This document shows, one piece after another, positions 32,627 through 40,033 of a stretch of DNA of 64,000 nucleotides. Both the position numbers and the translations under genes were made by a program. Every line of letters begins with the position of its first letter. The stretch's first letter is position 1. Below the pieces are notes generated by a model, which saw only the letters and a program-made list of their open reading frames with translations, did no database searches and had not been told where the DNA came from. Source of the DNA: Virgisporangium aurantiacum (GTDB lineage: Bacteria; Actinomycetota; Actinomycetes; Mycobacteriales; Micromonosporaceae); the NCBI RefSeq assembly GCF_016863635.1, contig NZ_BOPG01000084.1, positions 38,537 to 102,536 of the forward strand, written 5' to 3'.

Positions 32627-34053
32627 CGCGATCCGTAGACCGTGCGGCCGTCGTCGGTCAGGTCCTTCGACAGGCGGCGGCTGAGGTGCAGGCCCTCGAG
32701 CACGAACTCGATGCCGGACGCCGCCTCGCCCGCGGTCGGCGCGTCGCCGAAGCCGAGCCGTTCGAGCACCTTGGCCAGGCCCGGCACGGTGCCCACCTGC
32801 TGGAGCACGTCGGCGGCCGCGACCAGCTCACCGGTCTCGATCACCTCGCCCTCGGCCACCAGACCGGTGAAACCGCTGAGGTCGATGCCGGCGAGCCGGG
32901 CCCGGAACGTCTCGGCGGTGGCGGTGCGCAGCAGGTGCGCGAGGATCTCGGTCTCCCGGCCCTCCTCGCCGCTCTCGAACTCGACCTTGCCGCGCAGCGT
33001 GCTGGTGACCGTGACCGCGTCGCCGACGCGCGCCACCGCCTCGGCCTCGGCGAGCAGGGCGTGCCGGCGCAGCGCCGACGCGGCGATGGTTTCCGCCGCG
33101 GCGATCCCGAACCGGGCCGACACGCCCGAGCGGGCGTCGACGGCCGGCGACTCGCGCACCGCGCGGGTGTACCGGGCCACCACTTCGAGCAGGTGGTCGG
33201 GCACCTCGGCGACCAGCGCCGCTTCCTGACGCACCAGGTCGATCTCGAAGTCGAGGTCGAGCGGGTAGTGGGTGCGAATCTCGGCGCCGAACCGGTCTTT
33301 CAGCGGCGTGATGATGCGGCCGCGGTTGGTGTAGTCCTCCGGGTTGGCGCTGGCGACGAGCAGCACGTCGAGCGGCAGCCGCAACTGGTAACCGCGGACC
33401 TGGATGTCGCGCTCCTCCAGCACGTTGAGCAGCGCCACCTGGATGCGCTCGGCCAGGTCGGGCAGCTCGTTCACGGCGAAGATGCCGCGGTTGGTGCGGG
33501 GCACGAGGCCGAAGTGGATCGTCTCCGGGTCGCCCAGCGTGCGGCCCTCGGCCACCCGGATCGGGTCGATGTCGCCGATGAGGTCGCCGACGCTGGTGTC
33601 GGGCGTGGCGAGCTTCTCGCCGTACCGCATCGAGCGGTGCAACCAGGCGACCCTGAGGTCGTCGCCGTCTTCGGCGGCCGCCCGGATCGAGGCCGGGCCC
33701 ACCGGGTGGAACGGGTGCTCGTTGAGCTCGGAGCCGGCGATCACCGGCGTCCACTCGTCGAGCAGGGAGATCAGCGACCTGATGACGCGGGTCTTTCCCT
33801 GGCCGCGCTCGCCGAGCAGCACCAGGTCGTGGCCGGCGAGGAGGGCGCGCTCGAGTTCGGGCAGCACCGTGGCGTCGTAACCGACGATGCCCTCGAACCT
33901 GGGCTGCCCGGCACGGATGCGGGCCAGCAGGTTCTCGCGGAGCTCCGCCTTCACCGTGCGGTACCGGTGACCGCTCGCACGCAACTCGCCGACGGTACGG
34001 GGAAGGTCGGCAGGCGGTCGGGGCAGAACAGGCTGGGATTCAGCGTGTGTCAC
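32623..34053 (-). CDS. AAA ATPase related to magnesium chelatase subunit I
   Basis: 476 residues; GTG 34053 is preferred over the TTG one codon earlier. Walker A is LLGERGQGKTRVIRSL and Walker B/sensor regions include NRGIFAVNELPDLAERIQVA and LLNVLEERDIQVRGYQLRLP, with VLLVASANPEDYTNRGRIIT as sensor 1. FGIAAAETIAASALRR is in the lid. The ELNEHPFHPVGPASIRAA insert resembles BchI-like proteins annotated as sigma54-interacting or Mg-chelatase subunit in actinomycetes. It should drive the VWA partner with which it is translationally coupled (ATGA). There is no bacteriochlorophyll or cobalamin context in view. Confidence 0.9.
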   Translation of the reverse strand: MTHAESQPVLPRPPADLPRTVGELRASGHRYRTVKAELRENLLARIRAGQPRFEGIVGYDATVLPELERALLAGHDLVLLGERGQGKTRVIRSLISLLDEWTPVIAGSELNEHPFHPVGPASIRAAAEDGDDLRVAWLHRSMRYGEKLATPDTSVGDLIGDIDPIRVAEGRTLGDPETIHFGLVPRTNRGIFAVNELPDLAERIQVALLNVLEERDIQVRGYQLRLPLDVLLVASANPEDYTNRGRIITPLKDRFGAEIRTHYPLDLDFEIDLVRQEAALVAEVPDHLLEVVARYTRAVRESPAVDARSGVSARFGIAAAETIAASALRRHALLAEAEAVARVGDAVTVTSTLRGKVEFESGEEGRETEILAHLLRTATAETFRARLAGIDLSGFTGLVAEGEVIETGELVAAADVLQQVGTVPGLAKVLERLGFGDAPTAGEAASGIEFVLEGLHLSRRLSKDLTDDGRTVYGSR

Positions 34054-34248
34054 CAATCGAACCTAGCCCGCTGATGTAGTTAGAGTGCGAACCAACGTCT
34101 GTTCGCTGGGAGCGAACGGACGACGGCCGCCGGTACGGCCGTCCACTCTTCGGTGGACACCGTGACAATTCCGAGACAATTACGGAAAGCACGCAACCGG
34201 ATACGCATACAGTGCCATCGACACGGTCGGTCTAACCGAGGGGGCACT
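34054..34248. other. Gap after the chelatase gene: hairpin-rich, no gene seen
   Basis: Several short inverted repeats are present: GTTCGCT-GGG-AGCGAAC near 34108-34124, and GTCCAC-TCTTCG-GTGGAC at 34141-34158. No clear tRNA or coding frame is visible. The 372-bp gap from 34057 to 34428 also holds a candidate small ORF at 34249. Confidence 0.4.
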
Positions 34249-34377
34249 GTGCCGAAAGATCGGGAACCGCTGTTGAAAGACCGCACCAAGACCGAACCGG
34301 CCCGTCGCCAGCCGGACATCGTGGTCTGCACCGCGACCTCCGGGCACGTGGCCGACGCCAAATCGACAGTTCGATAA
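34249..34377 (+). CDS. Candidate 42-residue protein
   Basis: GTG 34249 follows a purine-rich GAGGGGGC stretch with 4-5 bases spacing. The product is highly charged at the N-terminus (VPKDREPLLKDRTKTEPARR) and then has PDIVVCTATSGHVADAKSTVR-like content with a single Cys. No family is recognised. It is preceded by a hairpin-rich gap and followed by a secreted protein gene. The ribosome site and codon bias support it, but 42 codons is too short for certainty. It could be a regulatory or ribosomally made peptide precursor; nothing around it shows modification enzymes. Confidence 0.35.
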   Translation: MPKDREPLLKDRTKTEPARRQPDIVVCTATSGHVADAKSTVR

Positions 34378-34428
34378 CTTCCGGCCCCGGACGACAACCG
34401 TTCCGAGGCAGGGCCGCGTCTAGATGGT

Positions 34429-35238
34429 GTGACGAAGTCTTTTCGTCCCCGCTTGGCCGTCGTGGCGTTCACCGTTCTGGCCGTGGTGTCGTCGGTCGGC
34501 CTGACCCTGAGCGCAAGCAACACGCCGTACGCGGCGGAACTGCCCGCGGCGCCCGGTCCGGTGGCGCCGGCCGAGCCCAGTTCCGCCGCGCCCGTGACGG
34601 TGACGCCGAGTTCGGCGTCGCCCCGGTCCGCCCAGCCACGCCGCACGCCGTCGGCGACCCCGTCGACCTCCGCCGTCACCACACCGACGAGCACCGGCCC
34701 GATCCCGCCGGAGGCCATGCTGTCGGCGAGCGACCTCGGTGCGGGCGTCACCGGTAACGAGGAGCGGGTCGACGACCGCGGCTCGCTCGCCACGATGCTC
34801 TCCTACTGCGGCCGGTCACCCGCCGCGTGGGGGAAGCGCGTCGACCACCTGGGCTTCCGCCAGCGGTGGCTGAGGTACCCGAACGAGATGTACGCCGTGC
34901 AGGAACTGTCGCGGCAGCCGGCGCAGGTCGCCCCGAAACTGATCTCGGAAGCGCGCGCGATGTTCGGCAAGGGCGGGCCGTGCGCCACCGTTCCCATCGG
35001 CGGCAACGCCGAGAACGTCGGCACGTTCATGATCGTCGACAGCGCCTGGGGCGACGAGTCGCTCCTCATGCGCGAGACCCGCACCGTCGGCGGCCCGCCG
35101 GCCTGGCGGATCCTGATCCGGCAGGGCGACCTGATCACCGAGATCCGCATCGCCGTTGACGGCTTCACCTCGGAACAGGCCGTCGACCTCGGCCGCCGCG
35201 CGGCGCAGCGGATGTGCGCCGCGACGCCGACCTGCTGA
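34429..35238 (+). CDS. Secreted or membrane-anchored protein of unknown function
   Basis: 269 residues from GTG 34429. A basic start MTKSFRPR and a hydrophobic LAVVAFTVLAVVSSVGLTLS segment form an N-terminal signal/anchor, then a 75-residue Pro/Ser/Thr linker and a 150-residue folded domain with four cysteines (SYCGRSP, GGPCATVPIG, RMCAATPTC). The domain shape, LSASDLGAGVTGNEER at its start, is like the extracytoplasmic sensor-like domains seen next to PknH-type kinases, so I infer a cell-envelope protein. Its role is unknown. The next gene begins 9 bp after its stop. Confidence 0.78.
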   Translation: MTKSFRPRLAVVAFTVLAVVSSVGLTLSASNTPYAAELPAAPGPVAPAEPSSAAPVTVTPSSASPRSAQPRRTPSATPSTSAVTTPTSTGPIPPEAMLSASDLGAGVTGNEERVDDRGSLATMLSYCGRSPAAWGKRVDHLGFRQRWLRYPNEMYAVQELSRQPAQVAPKLISEARAMFGKGGPCATVPIGGNAENVGTFMIVDSAWGDESLLMRETRTVGGPPAWRILIRQGDLITEIRIAVDGFTSEQAVDLGRRAAQRMCAATPTC

Positions 35239-35247
35239 GATGGGCGG

Positions 35248-36567
35248 GTGCACAACGTCCTGCGGCGAGACCCGGCCGACACCACGATCACCGTCGACGG
35301 CGAGACGCTGACCCACGCCGATCTCTACGAGCGGGCCGCCGCCCTCGCCGACCGGCTGACCGGCGCCGGCCCCGTCGCGGTGGTCGCGCACCCCACCCTG
35401 CAGACGGTGGTCGCGATCGTCGCCGGCCTGCACGCCGGTGTTCCGGTGGTGCCGGTGCCGCCCGACTCCGGCCCGACCGAACTGCGCCACATCCTCACCG
35501 ACAGCCGGGCCACCGTCCTGCTCGACGGCGGGTCGAGCACCGATCTCCCCGTCCCGTCCGCGCCGGCAACGGCCGGCGAAACCGCGCTGATCCTCTACAC
35601 CAGCGGCACCACCGGCCCGCCGAAGGGCGCCGAACTCTCCGCCGCCGCGATCGCCGCCGACCTCGACGCGCTCGCCGAGGCCTGGCAGTGGACCCCCGAC
35701 GACACGCTCGCGCACGGCCTGCCGCTGTACCACGTGCACGGGCTGGTGCTGGGCGTGCTCGGCGCGCTGCGCACCGGTTGCCGGCTCGTGCACACCGGCC
35801 GGCCCGTGCCGGCCCGCTACGCCGCCGCCGGTGCCACGCTCTACTTCGGCGTCCCGACGGTCTGGTCGCGGGTGGCCGCGGACCCGGCCTGCGCGCGGGC
35901 CCTGCGCCCGGCGCGCCTGCTGGTCTCGGGCTCCGCGGCGCTGCCCGGGCCGGTCTTCGCGGCGCTGCACGCGCTCACCGGCCACCGACCGGTCGAGCGT
36001 TACGGTATGACCGAGACATTGATCACCGTCAGCGCGAGAGCGGACGGGCCGCGCCGGCCGGGCGCCGTCGGCACCGCACTGCCCGGCGTGGAGACGCGCG
36101 TGGCGCCCGAACCAGGCCAGGCCGTGGGCGAACTCCAGGTCCGCGGTCGCACGCTCTTCAATGGTTACGCCCACCGCGCCGACGCCACTCGAAATGCTTA
36201 CACGGCCGACGGATGGTTCCGAACCGGCGATGCGGCGACAATCGATGCGAATGGCGTGCACCGAATTCTCGGTCGCATGAAAGGCGACCTGATCAAGAGC
36301 GGCGGATTCCGAATCGGTGCCGGTGAGGTCGAAGATGCCCTGCTCACCCACCCCGCCGTGCGGGAAGTCGCGGTGCTGGGCCGCCCGGACGACGACCTCG
36401 GCGAGGAGATAATCGCCTTCGTCGTGGCCGATCCCGTCACCGCGGATGCCCTGATCACCCATGTGGCGACGACGTTGTCGAAACACAAACGCCCCCGCAA
36501 AGTCGTGTTCCTCGACGCTCTCCCCCGTAACCACATGGGCAAAATCCAAAAACACCGCCTCCTCTGA
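35248..36567 (+). CDS. Acyl-CoA synthetase, malonyl-CoA synthetase (MatB)-like
   Basis: 439 residues from GTG 35248. The adenylate-forming core has LILYTSGTTGPPKGAELS (P-loop), LPLYHVHGLVLG (the LYHVHGL block characteristic of MatB), VERYGMTETL, WFRTGDAATI and GRMKGDLIKSGGFRIGAGEV, with NHMGKIQKHRLL at the end carrying the catalytic Lys. It activates a small acid with ATP and CoA; malonate or methylmalonate is most likely by motif. It lies 9 bp after the secreted protein gene and could share its promoter. The last 400 bp are less GC-rich than the rest. Confidence 0.88.
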   Translation: MHNVLRRDPADTTITVDGETLTHADLYERAAALADRLTGAGPVAVVAHPTLQTVVAIVAGLHAGVPVVPVPPDSGPTELRHILTDSRATVLLDGGSSTDLPVPSAPATAGETALILYTSGTTGPPKGAELSAAAIAADLDALAEAWQWTPDDTLAHGLPLYHVHGLVLGVLGALRTGCRLVHTGRPVPARYAAAGATLYFGVPTVWSRVAADPACARALRPARLLVSGSAALPGPVFAALHALTGHRPVERYGMTETLITVSARADGPRRPGAVGTALPGVETRVAPEPGQAVGELQVRGRTLFNGYAHRADATRNAYTADGWFRTGDAATIDANGVHRILGRMKGDLIKSGGFRIGAGEVEDALLTHPAVREVAVLGRPDDDLGEEIIAFVVADPVTADALITHVATTLSKHKRPRKVVFLDALPRNHMGKIQKHRLL

Positions 36568-36656
36568 AAGTTTCGACGCGACACGACACGCCCACACCTG
36601 GGGGACATTTGTGCAAATCTCATCGTGATCTCTTCGCGCGTCGATAAATTGCCCCG

Positions 36657-38528
36657 GTGCCACCCACCGAGATACCGCTCAACCCGACGGTGCTCACACC
36701 GGATGGGGACGTCGTCACGCGGACGTACCAGCTGATCGAGGAGATCGGGCGCGGTGCGCACGGGACGGTGTGGCGCGCCCGCGCCACCGCCACCGGTCGC
36801 GAGTACGCCATCAAGATCCTCCGTGACCTGGGCACCGACGCGCCCAAGGCGACCGCCCGGTTCCTGCAGGAGCGCGGCATCCTGCTGCGGATGCGGCACG
36901 AGAACCTGGTGGCCGTCCACGACCTGCTCACCACCGTCGACGGCCGGCTCGCGCTGGTGCTCGACCTGGTCAGCGGCGGCACGTTGCGGGAACTGCTGCG
37001 ACAGCGGGGTTCCCTGCCCGCCGCCGAGGCGGCCGAACTGCTCGCCCAGGTGGCCGACGGGTTGGCGGCCGCGCACGGCAAGGCGGTGGTGCACCGCGAC
37101 CTCAAGCCCGACAACGTCCTGCTCGCGCCGCGGATGGACGGCGGCATCCGGCTGCGGCTCACCGACTTCGGCATCGCCCGGGTGCTCGACGGTCCGCGGA
37201 TGACCACGTCGGGCGCGGTGCTCGGCACCCCGAACTACATGGCGCCGGAGGTCATCGAGGGCTCGCCGGCCACGCCCGCGGCCGACGTCTACGGGCTCGG
37301 CATCATGCTGTACGAGTTACTCGCCGGGCGCCCGCCGTTCGACGGCGACGGCGTCGACACCGCGATCCTGGTGCGGCACACCCGCGCCACCGCGCTGCCG
37401 CTGGCCGGGATGGCGCCCCGCGTGTGGGCCCTCATCGAGGCCTGCCTCGACCGTGACCCGGCCCAACGGCCGGACGCGAAGACGCTCCGCACCACGCTGC
37501 GCAAGCTGGCGGCCGAGACCGTCGGCGTGGAGGCGATCCGGCCGGTGCGCAGGGGCGACCGGCGCCCGACGTTCCTGCTCACCGACATCGGTGCCGCCGC
37601 GGCCGGCCGGGCCGGCCCACCGCCGCGGCCCAAGATCTCCGCCCGGAGCAGCCGCGAACTCAACGGCCGGGACCACAGCGGCCGGGAACCGGCCGGCTCT
37701 GGTCGCGAATTGGGCGGCCGGGAACCGGGCAGCCGGGAACCGGGCGTCGCCGAACCCGAAACCCCGGCCAAACCCGAACTCCTTGCCAAGCCCGAGACCC
37801 CCGACGGCCCGCAGCCCGAGAACGCGAGCAACCCGGGCACCCTGACGCCCGTCCCCGAACAGCGCCACCCCCGGCGCCGCGCCATCTCCGCGCTGGCCGC
37901 GACGATCGCGATCGTCCTGGCCCTCAGCGGCTACCTCGGAATGCGGTACGCGACCCACGGCGCGCCGGTCGACGAGGGTTCCGGCGCCACCGGTGCCCAG
38001 GCCACCGCCGGACCGGGCGGCGGCACGGCCGGGCCGACCGGTGGCCCGGGTGCGGGCGGCAAGCGGGCCGCGGCGGCCGCCGCCCCGTCCGTCGGTTCGG
38101 CGCTGCCGATCCCGGAGGGCACCGGCGGAGGTGCCCCAGCGGTCAGCGCAAGTTCGACGCCGGGCGGGGTACCCGAGGAACTCGGCGAGTGGAAGTGCAG
38201 CGAGAAGCGCTGGGCGGTCGGCCACCCGGCGACCGGCACCGCCTGCTACGCGCTGGGCACCAACATGCGGGTGAAGGGTTCGCTCAGCGCGGTCTCCGGC
38301 ACCGAGGCCGACATCCAGATCGTGGTGGAGAACGCCGACTCCGGCAAGGCCGCGGCCGGCCCGTTCGGCTGCGAGAACAAGAAGTTCACCGACGCCACGA
38401 GCCGGCACGACTGCGGGCCGGAGACGCTCGACCTGGCGGCCGGGCGGTACCGGGTGGTCACGAAGTGGACCTACGACGACAGCGCGCTGCCCGAGGGCTC
38501 GGTGGTCGGCGACGTGTTCACCTGGTAA
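36657..38528 (+). CDS. Transmembrane Ser/Thr protein kinase (PknA/PknB-like)
   Basis: 623 residues from GTG 36657. Kinase domain (about 20-280): IGRGAHGTVWRA, YAIKILRD (Lys), VVHRDLKPDNVLLA, LTDFGIARVL and GTPNYMAPEV, complete for activity. A Glu/Arg/Pro-rich juxtamembrane linker follows (repeats such as GREPGSREPG), with a single membrane helix near 405-425 (AISALAATIAIVLALSGYLG). The extracytoplasmic C-terminal 110 residues contain six cysteines and no PASTA repeats, so ligand type is unknown. It is an Hanks-type sensor kinase. The 90-bp gap to matB is unremarkable. Confidence 0.93.
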   Translation: MPPTEIPLNPTVLTPDGDVVTRTYQLIEEIGRGAHGTVWRARATATGREYAIKILRDLGTDAPKATARFLQERGILLRMRHENLVAVHDLLTTVDGRLALVLDLVSGGTLRELLRQRGSLPAAEAAELLAQVADGLAAAHGKAVVHRDLKPDNVLLAPRMDGGIRLRLTDFGIARVLDGPRMTTSGAVLGTPNYMAPEVIEGSPATPAADVYGLGIMLYELLAGRPPFDGDGVDTAILVRHTRATALPLAGMAPRVWALIEACLDRDPAQRPDAKTLRTTLRKLAAETVGVEAIRPVRRGDRRPTFLLTDIGAAAAGRAGPPPRPKISARSSRELNGRDHSGREPAGSGRELGGREPGSREPGVAEPETPAKPELLAKPETPDGPQPENASNPGTLTPVPEQRHPRRRAISALAATIAIVLALSGYLGMRYATHGAPVDEGSGATGAQATAGPGGGTAGPTGGPGAGGKRAAAAAAPSVGSALPIPEGTGGGAPAVSASSTPGGVPEELGEWKCSEKRWAVGHPATGTACYALGTNMRVKGSLSAVSGTEADIQIVVENADSGKAAAGPFGCENKKFTDATSRHDCGPETLDLAAGRYRVVTKWTYDDSALPEGSVVGDVFTW

Positions 38529-38538
38529 CTGTTACCGC

Positions 38539-39216
38539 GTGGCCGGATTCGTACAGGAGCACACCACGATCCGCCGGGCTTCGGCCGTCCCGGAGATCGT
38601 TCTTCATCAGGCCGACGACGCGATCGGCCTGTGGGAGCGCACGGAGCGTGCCGCCGGTGGACACCTGCCGCCGCCGTTCTGGGCGTTCGCCTGGGCCGGC
38701 GGGCAGGCCGTGGCCCGGTACGTGCTCGACCACCCGGAGATCGTGCGGAACCGGCGGGTCCTCGACCTGGCCGCCGGGGGCGGGGTGGTCGCGATCGCCG
38801 CGGCCCGCGCGGGCGCGAGCGAGGTGACGGCCACCGAGATCGACCCGGCGGCGCTCGACGCGCTGGCCCTGAACGCCGCCGCGAACGGCGTCACGGTCAC
38901 CGCCCGCCTCGGCGACGTCCTCGACGCCCCCGAAGATGACAGCGAGCTCCACGCCGACGTCGTGACCGCCGGCGACGTCTTCTACAACCGCGAACTCTCC
39001 GCCCGCATGATGGCGTTCCTGCGCCGGGCCGCCGAGCGGGGTGCCGTGGTGCTCGCCGGCGACCCCGGCCGCGCCTACGCGCCCACCGGGCTGCGGGCGG
39101 TGGCCCGGTACGAGATCCCCACCACCCACGACCTGGAAAGCGTCGAGACGAAGCTGTCGACTGTCTGGCAACTGGAGAGACAAGATCGCGCGAATCCGGC
39201 CGACACGGAAGAATGA
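38539..39216 (+). CDS. Class I SAM-dependent methyltransferase (ETFB/Nnt1-like)
   Basis: 225 residues from GTG 38539. RVLDLAAGGGVVAIAAARAG is the SAM-binding motif I, ATEIDPAALDALALNAAANG is motif II and ADVVTAGDVFYNRELSARMM the post-I acidic loop. The N-terminus LHQADDAIGLWERTERAAGG, then PPFWAFAWAGGQAVARY is typical of the ETFB lysine methyltransferase/METTL18-like group in actinobacteria. The substrate, a protein lysine or small molecule, cannot be inferred. The gene begins 10 bp after the kinase gene and ends 4 bp before the next one. Confidence 0.85.
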   Translation: MAGFVQEHTTIRRASAVPEIVLHQADDAIGLWERTERAAGGHLPPPFWAFAWAGGQAVARYVLDHPEIVRNRRVLDLAAGGGVVAIAAARAGASEVTATEIDPAALDALALNAAANGVTVTARLGDVLDAPEDDSELHADVVTAGDVFYNRELSARMMAFLRRAAERGAVVLAGDPGRAYAPTGLRAVARYEIPTTHDLESVETKLSTVWQLERQDRANPADTEE

Positions 39217-39220
39217 CGGC

Positions 39221-39994
39221 ATGACCCCGCAGACGGTGACCCTGAGCAACGGCGCGGAGATGCCATTGGTCGGCTTCGGCACCTGGCAGTTACGTGGCCA
39301 GGAGGCGTACGACGCCACCCGGTACGCGCTGGAGATCGGCTACCGGCACCTCGACACGGCCACGATGTACCGCAACGAGGCCGAGGTCGGCCAGGCGTTG
39401 CGCGACAGCGGCGTACCGCGCGAGGAGGTGTTCGTCACCACCAAGCTGCCGCCGGAGCGGGCCGGCCGGGAACAGGAGACGATCGCCGCCAGCCTCAAGG
39501 CGCTCGGCATCCACTCGGTCGACCTGTGGCTCATCCACTGGCCGCCCGGCGGTGGCCAGAGCGTGCGGATCTGGCGCGAGTTCATCGCCGCCCGCGACGC
39601 GGGGCAGACCCGGGCGATCGGGGTGAGCAACTACTCCACGGCGCAGATCGACGAGCTGACCGGCGCCACCGGTGAGACGCCCACCGTGAACCAGATCCCG
39701 TGGAGTCCGTTCGGTCACTCGGAGCGGACGCTGGCCGAGAGCCGCGAGCGCGGCGTGGTGCTCGAGGGTTACAGCCCGTTGAAGGGCAGCGACCTGCGCA
39801 ACCCGGTGCTGCGCGAGATCGCCGAGCGGCACGGGGTCACGGTGCCCCAGGTCATCCTGCGGTGGCACCTGGAGCACCGGGTGGTGGTGATCCCGAAGTC
39901 GGCGCACAAGGAACGCATCGAAACGAACCTCGACGTGTACAGCTTCGAACTCGACGCCGACGAGGTGAGCCGGATCGACGCCCTGGCCGGATAG
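39221..39994 (+). CDS. Aldo/keto reductase, 2,5-diketo-D-gluconate reductase type
   Basis: 257 residues from ATG 39221. GYRHLDTATMYRNEAEVGQA carries the catalytic Asp and Tyr, VTTKLPPERAG the Lys and WLIHWPPGG the His; VIPKSAHKERIETNLDV is the NADPH-binding loop. The length and N-terminal TPQTVTLSNGAEMPLVGFGT match the small DkgA-like AKR5C group. It reduces keto-sugars or aldehydes; the native substrate is unknown. The gene follows the methyltransferase by 4 bp and is upstream of a SARP regulator by 39 bp. Confidence 0.92.
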   Translation: MTPQTVTLSNGAEMPLVGFGTWQLRGQEAYDATRYALEIGYRHLDTATMYRNEAEVGQALRDSGVPREEVFVTTKLPPERAGREQETIAASLKALGIHSVDLWLIHWPPGGGQSVRIWREFIAARDAGQTRAIGVSNYSTAQIDELTGATGETPTVNQIPWSPFGHSERTLAESRERGVVLEGYSPLKGSDLRNPVLREIAERHGVTVPQVILRWHLEHRVVVIPKSAHKERIETNLDVYSFELDADEVSRIDALAG

Positions 39995-40033
39995 CATTCG
40001 CACCCTCAGCTACTCGTTGGAGGCGGCGGGGGG

